Both the position numbers and the translations under genes were made by a program. From Oligoflexus tunisiensis (GTDB lineage: Bacteria > Bdellovibrionota_B > Oligoflexia > Oligoflexales > Oligoflexaceae), in the NCBI RefSeq assembly GCF_001748245.1, contig NZ_BDFO01000001.1, positions 3,561,208 through 3,625,207 on the forward strand: a stretch of DNA of 64,000 nt. The letters are read 5' to 3'. A model generated the notes under the pieces. That model saw nothing but the letters and a program-made list of their open reading frames with translations. It was not told where the DNA came from and searched no databases. This document shows positions 26,187-36,700 of this stretch, in pieces. Numbering within the stretch: position 1 is the first letter of the stretch; each line of letters starts with the position of its first letter.

Positions 26187-29100
26187 ATGAAAAGCTTGAT
26201 AAAAATGAAGATTGTCCTGGCTTTAGCCCTGACCCTGGGTCAGAGCGAGGCTTATGCGCTCTGCGAGAAGAATGATGTCGATGTTGCGGCAGCGCAGGGC
26301 AAGGCCGCGAAATTCGTCCAGGAGATGAAGATTGCCAAGGCGCGTGGCGACATCGAAACGATGACGTCCGCCTATCAGACCTTCGCAGACAACTTCTTCA
26401 ATAAATGCCAGCCGGAAGAAAAGCTGAAGTTCTGCGGCTTTGATTGCCATACGGAACTGGCTGAATACAACCTCTTCATGGCCAATGATTTGGCCTACTA
26501 TTACCAGTCCTCAGGGACTGGCAGCAGTTCACCGCTGAAGCCGGAGAAAATTCTCGCCTTTGCCCAGACTGGCGTCTCGATCGTCGAGTCGGCCAGGCAA
26601 CTCCTGAGCGAGCAGAAGACGGGTGATTTTCGGGATTATGTTTTCCAGAACAGCCAGTATAACCTGACTTTGGCTCAACTTTATATGACTGCGGGTGACA
26701 TCTGGTATCAGGCTGTCTCGGAAACCAAGCTGGAAAGGCTTCGTTACCTGATCGGCAAAACGCTTGAAGACACGGAAAACGCGACATCAGAAGAGGACAA
26801 GAAAAAGAAGTCGGAAACGGAATTGGCCCGTGACAACTACGAAAAAGCCAACTGGGTCCTCCAGTCGGCGGCCTTGGAAATCCCAGCCGATGATCAACAG
26901 TTCAGTTCGCTTTCAGCTGACCTCTTCGCGAAGCGCCACGCTGTCGAGCAGCGTCTGTCCTCGCTGGATAAAGGCTACATCTTTCTCAATATAGATCCCG
27001 AAGAGTTCTCCAACATCTCATTCGAGAAACTCAAGGCGGAACTCGATAAGCTCGTGAGCCGCATCGAAGGAGCCGAGGACCGGATCGAAACACTCATGAG
27101 CACCTGGAAACAGTCAAAGCTCGGTCGTGATACCGAGGAAATCAATGAAGAGGCTCGCCGCAAGGATATCTCCATCGCGCAGAGTTCCTATCGCATTGCC
27201 AAGCTGGAGCAATCGGCCCAGGCCATGAGCAACTCTATCGAGACCAAGCTCCTGGACGTCGCCAATCAGAAACAGAGCTACGAGTACGAGCGTCAGAAGT
27301 TTGAATATGAATTCGGCCTCAAGATGAAGCTGCAGGAGCTGACGGACCGCCAAAGCCTTATCCATTCCAGGAAGGAAGCTGATATCGTCCAGTTTGATCT
27401 GAATGATCAGGACCGGAAGCTGAATGATTTGCGCTGGCTGATGGGCTGGGAACTATCCAAGACCAACCTTGACATCCAGGTAAGCCAGTTCGAGTCGGAA
27501 ATTGCCCGTCTTGAGTCGGATATTCAGCTGAAGTCCAATCAAAAGCTGCAAACCAATAACCGGAAAATCATCAACGCTAAACAGATCCAGATTTCAAATG
27601 CCAATATCGAGGCTTCCAGGAACAGCCAGTTGAATCTTGAATTTGAGCGTGATGAACTCAATAAGCAGACCGTCCGTTCGCTCGAGGCCCAGCTGTGTTC
27701 CGTTCGCAACCGTATGGCCTTTGTGGGCGAAGCGGTGCCAGCCTATCAGGCCAGGCAGTACAACTGCCAGGTCTCCGACTTTGGTCTGACGGAAACGGCC
27801 TATCGCGAGAAGATGTGCGGATCGAATGGTCTGCGTCAAAACCTGAATGCTCAGAATATTAACACGGTAGCCAAGGCCCTTTGCGCAATCGGCTATGATA
27901 CTCTGCCGCCGGAACTGCAGAATGATCCCATCGTGAAGAAAAGCTTGACGGAGTGCGAAGGTGTAACGCCCAGCACACAGCTGGAATTCGCCCGTGAGAT
28001 CTTCAAGAAAGAGATGGAGCTGGCGGACAAGGAGATCGCGGCTGCCGAAGGCACACGCGCTCGCCTGTATGGCCTTCTGACAAAATTCCTGACTGAGTTT
28101 TCCATTAATGTCGCAACCCAGGCCACCATGGAAACGGTCGTCAAGAGCTTGGAGATATCCCTCTCCGTGGCTGCGGCCATTCCCAAGACGTCGATCTGTG
28201 CCTGCGGCATGTCGTCCGGGGCGATCACCACGATTGATGTGGAAGCTTCCGCTCGAGTGGCTGTAGAAACGGCTCGGGAAGCGTCGAACAAGTACATAAC
28301 TTGGGCGAAGTTCCTCATGGATGGCTATGAAAAAGCCCAGGAATTGGAGCTACGGATCAAGGCCCTGGCGGATGCCATCGAGCAGGGGAAGCTGAGCAAG
28401 CAAATCAAGAATTTCCATGCGATGCAGGCCATTGCAGAGATCATGGGCCGCAGCGAAGGTTTCCAGCAGGATATCATCGGCAAGCTGATCGAACGTGAAA
28501 CCATCATTGTCGATTGCAATCGGGAAGGTTCCACCCTGGCTGAAACCAAGGCCAGTCTCAGAATCGAGCATGATCGCCTCGTGACAGAAATCAACAGCGT
28601 GGAGCTGCGTTCCACGACCCTGAATCGCTCGATTCAAAACGAGCAGCTCAACCAGCAGAAAGAGCAGGCCAGCATCTCGATCCTGAATGCGGAAAACGCC
28701 AACCTCAATATCGAACTTCAATCGATCGATACCGAGCTGGCTACGCTGCGTCGCCTGAAGAATGATACCAAGGCGCGCCAGGACATGATCCGAACCCTGC
28801 AGACGACCATCTCGGGTCTGGAGCGGGAAGCTACTGCCACCGAAGAAGCCATTGCGCGCTTGGATAAGCTGAGAAAAGACAAGCTTCTTGCCATTGCAGA
28901 CGAGGAGTACGCTCAGGTTGAACGCGTGATCAACCAAAGCTCGACCTTTACCAGCCGATTGGTTGAATATGCGGATAAGCTGCAGAAATTGGACGCTGTT
29001 GACCAGGGCCTGCGCTCGGAAGTCAACCAGTTCAAAGTCAGCATCGATAAGCAGGTCGCGGAAGAACGCGAGAAACTGATCAACACGCTTTATATGCAGG

Positions 29101-30008
29101 CCGCGGACGCTTCCAATGGCCAAAAGCAGAAGATGTTTATGGCTACCCAGGAACAGATGGCGGCACTCAGCAAAAGCGTTCCCAACTTCATCCAGCAGAA
29201 GCGTGAGCTGATGCAGCAGGCCAACCGTATTCTGGTACTCCTGCGGAACCAGATCAACTCATTGACGTCATTGCAGGGCAGCAATCCCCTCTCGCTGGGT
29301 AATACAGACAGCCTCGCGTATGTGAAGAACAGCGGTGATCTGACCAAACTGAAGAGCGTAATTGAAGCTCCTTTCTGGAGCGAGGATCAGGTGCTCACCA
29401 TCCAATCGACCCAGATCGTCATTCCATCGGGGAGTGGCCTGGCACGCGCTTTGGCTACGGAACGACGAGCTAACTTTGAAATTAATCCCTTTGCCCGCGG
29501 ACAAATGGAACGCCTGGGTTACTTCTCGCTCTGGTCATCGGATTTTGACGCCGACCTCTTGAATGGTATGACCCAGAACCTTTTGCTGGTGGACTTTAAC
29601 CTGGTCGTCAACCTTTCAGCTTGCCAGAACGCGGCACCCAAGATTTATGTGCTCAAGCACACGGGTAATGGTTTTGTGTTCAAGGAAACCTCACCAAAGG
29701 ATTCCACGCCGGCGCCCATTATGGTCGTTGCGCGCGATCGCACGGTCCCCGCCAGCTATGATATCAAGACGACCGGTTCGATCGCCGAGCAGGTGGCAGG
29801 ATTCTGGCAGAAGAGGTGGCTCCTGAACAACTTTATGTCGACGGCTGTTCCACCCAATATGGGGGATCAAGGAAGCCTGCCTCCGCTCCTGGGTCTGCCG
29901 CTGTTCGGTACCTATGAGTTGACTTTGCCACCACCTAGCGAGGGCTGCAGTTACGATGATGCGACCTATGTCATGTACTTAACATACTCGACAAACCGGC
30001 GAAACTGA
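26187..30008 (+). CDS. Large exported coiled-coil protein with central hydrophobic tip and beta-rich C-terminus
   Basis: A 1273-residue protein with signal peptide (IVLALALTLGQSEAYA-LC). Residues 20-260 are helical with ELAEYNLFMANDLAYYY, related to blocks in the two upstream genes. Coiled coil covers about 270-500. A Cys-containing domain follows (500-600), then a helix leading to a hydrophobic Cys/Ala/Gly segment at about 650-690 (LSVAAAIPKTSICACGMSSG), then a second long coiled coil to about 1040. The last 200 residues are beta-rich (NPFARGQMERLGYFSLW, LLLVDFNLVVNLSAC). Two helical arms around a hydrophobic tip plus a beta C-terminus next to an SpvB-Rhs gene recall the pore-forming half of TcA toxins, but there is no clear sequence match. 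Alternatively a periplasmic scaffold or adaptor. Probably in one operon with its neighbours. Confidence 0.8.
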   Translation: MKSLIKMKIVLALALTLGQSEAYALCEKNDVDVAAAQGKAAKFVQEMKIAKARGDIETMTSAYQTFADNFFNKCQPEEKLKFCGFDCHTELAEYNLFMANDLAYYYQSSGTGSSSPLKPEKILAFAQTGVSIVESARQLLSEQKTGDFRDYVFQNSQYNLTLAQLYMTAGDIWYQAVSETKLERLRYLIGKTLEDTENATSEEDKKKKSETELARDNYEKANWVLQSAALEIPADDQQFSSLSADLFAKRHAVEQRLSSLDKGYIFLNIDPEEFSNISFEKLKAELDKLVSRIEGAEDRIETLMSTWKQSKLGRDTEEINEEARRKDISIAQSSYRIAKLEQSAQAMSNSIETKLLDVANQKQSYEYERQKFEYEFGLKMKLQELTDRQSLIHSRKEADIVQFDLNDQDRKLNDLRWLMGWELSKTNLDIQVSQFESEIARLESDIQLKSNQKLQTNNRKIINAKQIQISNANIEASRNSQLNLEFERDELNKQTVRSLEAQLCSVRNRMAFVGEAVPAYQARQYNCQVSDFGLTETAYREKMCGSNGLRQNLNAQNINTVAKALCAIGYDTLPPELQNDPIVKKSLTECEGVTPSTQLEFAREIFKKEMELADKEIAAAEGTRARLYGLLTKFLTEFSINVATQATMETVVKSLEISLSVAAAIPKTSICACGMSSGAITTIDVEASARVAVETAREASNKYITWAKFLMDGYEKAQELELRIKALADAIEQGKLSKQIKNFHAMQAIAEIMGRSEGFQQDIIGKLIERETIIVDCNREGSTLAETKASLRIEHDRLVTEINSVELRSTTLNRSIQNEQLNQQKEQASISILNAENANLNIELQSIDTELATLRRLKNDTKARQDMIRTLQTTISGLEREATATEEAIARLDKLRKDKLLAIADEEYAQVERVINQSSTFTSRLVEYADKLQKLDAVDQGLRSEVNQFKVSIDKQVAEEREKLINTLYMQAADASNGQKQKMFMATQEQMAALSKSVPNFIQQKRELMQQANRILVLLRNQINSLTSLQGSNPLSLGNTDSLAYVKNSGDLTKLKSVIEAPFWSEDQVLTIQSTQIVIPSGSGLARALATERRANFEINPFARGQMERLGYFSLWSSDFDADLLNGMTQNLLLVDFNLVVNLSACQNAAPKIYVLKHTGNGFVFKETSPKDSTPAPIMVVARDRTVPASYDIKTTGSIAEQVAGFWQKRWLLNNFMSTAVPPNMGDQGSLPPLLGLPLFGTYELTLPPPSEGCSYDDATYVMYLTYSTNRRN

Positions 30009-30031
30009 TTGGGACGGAAAAGGAACGAATC

Positions 30032-31408
30032 ATGAAATTTACATTGCCTTGTCGTGCAATTCCAAGAACGACCCTCTGGGTTCGCCTACTCGCTTGCGTC
30101 CTGATTCTGGGGGCTCAAACTGCAGCGGCGGAGCCCGCGGAGTTGACGATTGAACGAAGCTGGGTCGAGGGCGTGAACGGCAGTTGTAGCGGGTTACGCG
30201 ACAAACTTGTGCCAGCTGAAGCCGACTTCCGGGAGTGGCTTTGCGACTATCACAAAACGCCGAGACCGGACTCCATTGATGGGATCACGGTTCGCGTCGA
30301 ACGCTGGCAGAGGTTACAAAATCAAGGTCTGGATGCGCCGCGCCAGCTGATGGCCGGCCTGATGGAAGGATTGGCTCATTGTCAAAGGGCTCGCCTGGCC
30401 CTCCCTCAGGTCAACAAGAACGTGAGTGAACGCACGGCTTTTTGTCAGGCGCGTGAGGGTGGATTTGCGGCTCTGCGTGCGATCCGTTGGGAATATGCAC
30501 GACTGAGTTATGCATCCGACAGCGGATGGGATGTGATTGAACTCATAGAAGAGGTCGCAGCTTGCCAGGAGTCGGATCAGGGTCCTCTCAATTCCCGCTA
30601 TAACTCGATCTGCGGAATCGTCGAGGGCTTGAGCTCGGAGCGTGAAAAGGCCGTTGTGGACGCCACTTATGATGAAGTGGCCAGGAAATACTTCGGAGGC
30701 GTTTCCCCGATCACCCAACTCCTCGTGGAAAAGAAAACGATGGCTGAAAAGGTGCTCGATGGCATGGAAGGACGAGTCCAGAACGGAGAAGCCAAGGCCG
30801 CGGCTACGGCACAGGCCTATGAGCCCGCCCGTGCGTACTTTGATGCTCAGGTGGTGCCAGCTTTGGATAAAATCGTTGAAGACTACAAGTGGTCCTATTC
30901 GACCGCAAAAGCGATCCTCGAGCGCTACGATGAATGGCAGGACGGATTGCTTGCGGACAAGGATGATAAAGGCAATACGGTTGACCTTGCCACTGTTTTG
31001 GCCGGTGAGTCGCCTGCATCACTTGAGAAACTCCTCGATGGCCGTAACGATGTGATGGGGCCTATCACGGGTTATGCGGGCACGATCAAGCTCGCTGGCG
31101 AACGGATCCAGAAATTACAGACTCTGAAGACTCAAAATGCCCAACTGGCGCGTAAAATGTGTGCCATGTACTTCTGTTACCTGGCCGTTGGTCCGGAAGC
31201 GGACAGCTTCTATAAGCGCGCCTGTAACACCCCGGCACTGTTCTCGCAGCAAAAGAACCCACTCTGTGAAAATACCAAGCAGAAGCTCGTCGTCGATGGG
31301 ACGAGTCAAACGCCCCGCGAATTCTGTGCGACTTATGGGTTTGATGTCGCGAAGTATGGGACGGTCGGCATGGGCTTTGACCAGGTCGGTAGCTGTGAAA
31401 TCAAGTAA
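30032..31408 (+). CDS. Exported protein, unknown function
   Basis: A 458-residue protein with a signal peptide (LLACVLILGAQTAAA-EP) and AAAAGGAA upstream of the ATG. The mature protein is mainly helical, with cysteines spread through the N-terminal half (NGSCSGL, WLCDYHK, AHCQRAR, AFCQAR, AACQES, SICGIV) and clustered near the C-terminus (MCAMYFCYL, RACNTP, PLCENTK, EFCATYG, GSCEIK). The number of cysteines implies folding in an oxidising compartment. It is in the same run of closely spaced genes as the coiled-coil protein (24 bp gap) and the beta-helix lipoprotein (13 bp gap), upstream of the second Rhs gene. No recognisable domain. Confidence 0.75.
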   Translation: MKFTLPCRAIPRTTLWVRLLACVLILGAQTAAAEPAELTIERSWVEGVNGSCSGLRDKLVPAEADFREWLCDYHKTPRPDSIDGITVRVERWQRLQNQGLDAPRQLMAGLMEGLAHCQRARLALPQVNKNVSERTAFCQAREGGFAALRAIRWEYARLSYASDSGWDVIELIEEVAACQESDQGPLNSRYNSICGIVEGLSSEREKAVVDATYDEVARKYFGGVSPITQLLVEKKTMAEKVLDGMEGRVQNGEAKAAATAQAYEPARAYFDAQVVPALDKIVEDYKWSYSTAKAILERYDEWQDGLLADKDDKGNTVDLATVLAGESPASLEKLLDGRNDVMGPITGYAGTIKLAGERIQKLQTLKTQNAQLARKMCAMYFCYLAVGPEADSFYKRACNTPALFSQQKNPLCENTKQKLVVDGTSQTPREFCATYGFDVAKYGTVGMGFDQVGSCEIK

Positions 31409-31421
31409 CCAGGATACCAAA

Positions 31422-33713
31422 ATGAAAAAGTTTATCGCCTTAGGTGGAGTATTGATTGCAGGTCTGCTGAGCGCATGTGGCCAGCAAGAAACAAGCCAGT
31501 TGAATATCATACAGGTCAGCGATGCTACGGGCGTGGCCGAGATTCGCGTGGTTGGCTTCGATACCCAGGATTCGCAGAATCGCTACTTCGTCGCTGCGGG
31601 ACGTAACCTTCATGTCGTCGTGGGTTGCAGTTCATTGAGTCAGCTGGATGCGCTTTTGGATACCAAGACCAGTCCTGACCTCGACAATCGGGACCTCCTG
31701 ACACTAACCCAGCCCGTGGACGACAATAGCCACTATATCATCAGAAGCGAACTCTCATGTCAGGGTGAGTTCCTGCCAAGGAACTTTGATAGCAAACTGG
31801 AGAATGACCCCATTCTCTATGTTGACGAAAACCGCTATTTCCTCGGTACAGGTGAGACTGGTGAATATTACAGCATCGACAGCCTGTCCGCAGGCTGCGT
31901 GTATAATTTTGCCAACCAGCTCTTCGGTTTTGAAAAGCGGAGTCCCTATTTGGCCTTCGGGCGCCCCGAAGACGCCACTCAGATCATGGATTTGAGCTGT
32001 GCAAACGCCGACCATACGAAGTATCGCTTGTCTGTCTTCAAACCTGATCCAGCCAGGCCTCTGCCCTTTGGCGTGCTGGTATTCCTTGGTTATCAGGATA
32101 TTGATTCGCAAGGCGGAAAGATCGACACTACCTTGCGCTTTCATCGTATGAATGGGCAGCTGATCAAATTCCCGAGTCACGAATATGATGCGTTGATCGG
32201 TGAATTGACGGTCCAATATAAGATCAAGCCGGAAGATATCAAAAATACGAGCCTCGTCGAAGTCAGCCGCAGCGCTGATAAGGTTTTCCTGGACTATTGC
32301 CAGGGCAACTGCGCAGCATTTCAACCGAAGATTGAAACTCTAGCCATGCGCCCCGCGCCGCGACTCGTCGCCTTGCCGGCCGCTCCTGTCGTGAATACCC
32401 TGCCGGATGTTCAACTGGACGCTCAGCAGGCCGCAGAGGCCAAGCTGGATAAACTGAACAGTTATCGCTTTATGGGTTGCGACGATCTCTTGAAGAAGAT
32501 CGGTTTGGCTGGGAGCAGCCGTGAATGGTTCTCCACAGTCAGAGCGCAGCTGATGGGTCAGCGTCAGGTGAGCGGCAATGTCTTTTCCTGCCCCAAGGTG
32601 GCTCAGCAGGTTTCCTGTGAGAAAATACTCGATCGTTCCTTCTATACAGTGGCTGAATTTAACAAAGTCCTGGAAGACAAATCGCGCTGTCCCGTCGGTA
32701 CAACGCAGCAGGTCATCAAGCTGGATTCCAACGTGGTGGTCGAAGGCGTGGACCCGATTCGCCTGGGTTCCAACGTGGGTTACTCCGATACACGCTTCCA
32801 CGCCCTGGTGCCTTCCGATATTAGGACTCTGACCTATCGCTTCCTCTGTACGAGCAAGGATAAATGTTTGCCCACGTCCACGACCGATGTGCGGACCCTT
32901 GTGATTTCGGGGCGGAAGAACGTCGTGTTCCAAGGGGTTGAACTGAAATCAGCGATCAACAGTGGCAGCTTCCTTGCTGATAATGAGAGCAGCACGCTGA
33001 AATTCGCTGGAATCGAAATCAGCGATGGAGCAGTCGCAACCCTTCTTAAGACGTCCATCAAGCGCAGTGAGTATAAAGGCCGCAATCTCTGGAACATGGG
33101 TGCCAGGGTCCTGACAACGGTGATCGATGAGAATGGCTTTCCTTTGAACAACCCCGAGCGTTCGAAGCTTTATTGCCTTGAATGCGAAATCGAAGTGGAA
33201 AATATCGGTGTGGATGCCACCGATAGCCAGGTCTTCATTTTTGGTCGCGGAAAAGAAGCCAATATCCAGGGACAGTCCATTGCCATCGCACTCCGCGGTT
33301 CAGCGGAAGCTTTGACCGCCAAATCCAAAGTCCAGGGCGATAATCTATCGCTGCTCGGGGCGACCAGCAGGCTTTTCATCAAAGACAGTCAGCTCAGGAT
33401 TTCCGGTAACACCCTGGTGAAGCCAGTGTCCGCGTTCAAATTCTTGAGCCGTGGTGTGAAACAACCCTTCACCCTGGAACTGCAAAACAACGGAATCTCG
33501 GGTCTGCCGGCCGAGCAGGTCAGTAACTTCCGCTTTGCGGATTATGCGGATTCCGATGGGACAGCTGTCCTTCAGATGAGCCTCGGTCAGTTCTCCCGTT
33601 ACAGTGAAGATCGAAAGCAGGATGTCCCGGTGTCTGAAGAGGAAGTGGGTTACTTCCTGCGTTGTACCGGCAAAGGTAAATTGATTTACAAGTTCAAGAA
33701 CTATTGCATCTAA
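31422..33713 (+). CDS. Lipoprotein with divergent family N-terminus and probable beta-helix C-terminus
   Basis: A 763-residue lipoprotein. The frame is open far upstream, but the ATG at 31422 begins a textbook lipoprotein signal (VLIAGLLSAC). Residues 25-150 follow the layout of the DUF1566/propeller lipoprotein family (RYFVAAG, SLSQLDALLDT, LTQP...LSC, ILYVDENRYFLG, SLSAGCVYNFANQLFGF) at low similarity, so it may be a distant relative. The C-terminal 250 residues have short repeating strands (LVISGRKNVVFQGVELKS, STLKFAGIEISDGAVATL, SRLFIKDSQLRISGN) typical of a right-handed parallel beta-helix. It stops 11 bp before the second Rhs gene, so it is likely co-expressed with it. Function unknown; surface adhesion or glycan binding is possible. 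Confidence 0.75.
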   Translation: MKKFIALGGVLIAGLLSACGQQETSQLNIIQVSDATGVAEIRVVGFDTQDSQNRYFVAAGRNLHVVVGCSSLSQLDALLDTKTSPDLDNRDLLTLTQPVDDNSHYIIRSELSCQGEFLPRNFDSKLENDPILYVDENRYFLGTGETGEYYSIDSLSAGCVYNFANQLFGFEKRSPYLAFGRPEDATQIMDLSCANADHTKYRLSVFKPDPARPLPFGVLVFLGYQDIDSQGGKIDTTLRFHRMNGQLIKFPSHEYDALIGELTVQYKIKPEDIKNTSLVEVSRSADKVFLDYCQGNCAAFQPKIETLAMRPAPRLVALPAAPVVNTLPDVQLDAQQAAEAKLDKLNSYRFMGCDDLLKKIGLAGSSREWFSTVRAQLMGQRQVSGNVFSCPKVAQQVSCEKILDRSFYTVAEFNKVLEDKSRCPVGTTQQVIKLDSNVVVEGVDPIRLGSNVGYSDTRFHALVPSDIRTLTYRFLCTSKDKCLPTSTTDVRTLVISGRKNVVFQGVELKSAINSGSFLADNESSTLKFAGIEISDGAVATLLKTSIKRSEYKGRNLWNMGARVLTTVIDENGFPLNNPERSKLYCLECEIEVENIGVDATDSQVFIFGRGKEANIQGQSIAIALRGSAEALTAKSKVQGDNLSLLGATSRLFIKDSQLRISGNTLVKPVSAFKFLSRGVKQPFTLELQNNGISGLPAEQVSNFRFADYADSDGTAVLQMSLGQFSRYSEDRKQDVPVSEEEVGYFLRCTGKGKLIYKFKNYCI

Positions 33714-33724
33714 GGAAATCCGTG

Positions 33725-36700
33725 ATGAGAGCGAAGAGTTGGATTGGTCTGTTTCTTTTGTGCAACGTATGGACTTCGCTTTCAGCACAGGACAAGTCCG
33801 GTGCGCGCTCTGGTCTTGTCAAGATGCCGGAAGCCGGCGGCACGGTCGGGACAGAGGGTGGCGCCTTCACCATTAGCAATAACAAAGGAGCCAGCCAGTA
33901 TACCCTGCCGTTGCCAGACCTTCCGACTCGCGCCGGATTCGGCCCGGCTGTTCAACTCGTTTATGACCAGTTTACCGGGGATAGCGGCCAGGGTTTTGGC
34001 ATCGGCTGGTCGCTGTCGGTGCCGGCCATTGACGTTTCCCTGGAATTGGGCATTCCTTTGAAGGGTGAGCTGGAATCGGGTGAATTCCGCAACTACTTCA
34101 CTCTTAATGGACAAAAGCTGATCTTTATTCGTCGCGAAGTCGATCGCCTGGTCTATCGGCTCGAAGCGTCAGAGGAAGAGGTGCAGATCGCCTATCACAG
34201 GCGTCCCTACAGCATCACGCATGCCCGAGGGGGTGCCGAAATCCCTTCAGGCTTCGAGGTGCTCTATTCCGATGGGCGTCGTCAGCTCTTCAGCGGTGAT
34301 CAGGACGTTGCGGAAGGCAGCTCTGAGGTCATCACACGCTATCCTGTGGTTGCTGAGGTCGCGGCCTGGGGTGAAGTCATTCACTATCATTACCTCAAGG
34401 ACGGCGGGCGCAGCTATCTGACTGACATCAGCTTTGCTGGGGGCGCATCACGTTACCATTTTGAGCTGTTTGACGGCCTTGGCCACTTGACGTCCTATAT
34501 GATGGGTTATCCACAGCAGAGCCGTAAGCTTTATAGCAAGCTCGTGGCAAGCTTTGGCAATGCTGTTCATGCTCAATGGTGCTTTACCTATGTGGGGCGG
34601 AACAGCCTGGATCGGCTGGATTTTGCTGTCAAAGCTCATCCTGATTGTGCGGCCCAGGCCGCCAGCGATCTCTTCCCCAAGGTCAATAGCGCTTCGCTAT
34701 CTGTCCTGGATGAGCTGCGGGCCATCTATCGCTATGGTAGCGACGCAGTGCTTCAGAATGAAACGGATCGCCTGCCTTCGATGCAGTTCCAATACTCATC
34801 GTGGACCGAGGACAGCCTGGCCCAACGTGATCTGATTTATCCGATACCTCAGCTGTTGAGCGAAACAGGTTATTCCGTTGAAAATTATGAGTTGGCTGAC
34901 GTCAATCATGATGGACTGGTTGATGCCCTGAGACGCAATGGCAATGGCACGAGCGATGTCTTCCACGCCACGGGTGATTTAAAGCAGCCCTTTGCCGCGC
35001 CTGTTTTCTGGACTTTGAAGCGGGGATCGACCCAGGTTTCGCCCGATCTCTCGTCGCCGGCGTTCCATTTTGCTGATTTCAACGGTGACTCCTATCTTGA
35101 TCTTCTTCAGCTCAATGCGAATGGTTCTGATAGCGCCTTTTACCTGGGAGAGGCTGGTGGCAGCTTCCAATGGACAGGGCAGCTTCAGCGCTTGACCCAG
35201 GACAACTCTCTCGGTGTGTCCTCGTTTGAGGATGGCCGTGCCCAGTTCCACGATATCAACGCCGATGGTCTGACGGATATACTGACGACGGCGTTTGATG
35301 AATCGGGCGCCACGGTCTGGAAGGTCTATCTCAACACTTCGATGAAAACCGGCGAGCGCTGGAATTTTCGGTTCCTGCCAAAAACCTTCCGGTTTCCCTT
35401 CAGTCGTAGTACCACGAACCTGGCCGATCCCAATTTTCGCTTGATCGATGCGAACGGCGATCAACTGCCCGATGTGATCTATCTCATGGCTTCACCGGAG
35501 TCGGATAAGAGCGGCCTTTGCCTGTATATCAACAACGGTCGTCTCTATGAGAACAAAGCTGGGGATCTGCTCTTTGGAACTAAAGAGGACGCTGATCCCC
35601 GCTGTGGAGATGGCGGCAGGTTTCTGGGATTGAAAGGCCTGAGAGGGCAGCCCAATCTCTCCGGTCTCTGGCTTGTCGATGTGAATGGCGATGGCATTAT
35701 GGATGTCGCCACCTTGGGTGAGGTCGGTACGGAACTGCTCGTATGGCTAGGGTACGGAGATCAAACCCTTGCCGATGTTCCTTTGAAGCTCCATTTGAAC
35801 TTGCCTCTGACGGTATCTGGGGCAGTTGATGCCTCGCGCAGTCGCGTGGCCGATATTGATGGCGATGGGCAGATGGAAATCCTGCTTTTCGATGCTGGTG
35901 CGGATGCCAAAGCGAAAGCCATCATGATTGATTTCAACCGCCAGTCGGATCGTCAGCTCATCAAGTCCAATTTGATGACAACTGTCGCGTTTGAATCCGG
36001 CCTTCGTTACGACATCCGGTATGCGACCTCGACAACGGAACGATTGCGCGATCAGCGCCTGGGCTTGCCGGTATCCACTCTGCATTTTCCTATCGTCCTG
36101 GCGAAACAGCTTGTGATCTCACAGGGTGTCCCGTCTCTGACGCGCGAGTCGGCTGAGGTCCAGGAGTTCTTTTATCATAAGCCCTTCTATGATGCTGATG
36201 ACAAGGAATTTTTAGGCTTCAGCGAGGTCGAAATTCTGCGTTACGGCGACAGCTATGCTGAGGAATCTTCTCTCACTCGCGAAAGCTACCATACCTTCGC
36301 CGACGATCGAGCTTCCCGTAAACTGGCTGGGAAGCTCAAGGAAAAGGCTGTGTTCCGCGTCGCGGATGAAACCCAGTATCGGGAAAAGGCGGCCCGCAGC
36401 AATCGCTTCGACCCCAATGACCCGGCCACCCATTCCTGGCTCGATGAATCCCAACGTCAGGGGCTTCCACCCGTGAAACAACTCGCGAGTCGGGAGGATT
36501 TTGTCTGGGACATTGTGCCTCAGAGCGGCAACTGGCTCTTCCTGCGCCTGATAGAGCAAAATGTGCAGCGCAATGCAGATGAGGAAGGCGAAGCTACAAT
36601 ATCTCCATACCGGAAGAAAGTGGTTTATGAAGACTTCGACGCCTATAATATGCCGAAGCTCATTCGCGAAACAATCGGTGCCATCAAGGCTCCGTTTGAT

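Noticed and set aside
26187..30008. Firm annotation as a TcA toxin subunit
   Set aside because: Architecture is suggestive but no diagnostic TcA sequence was recognised, so it is kept as a hypothesis.
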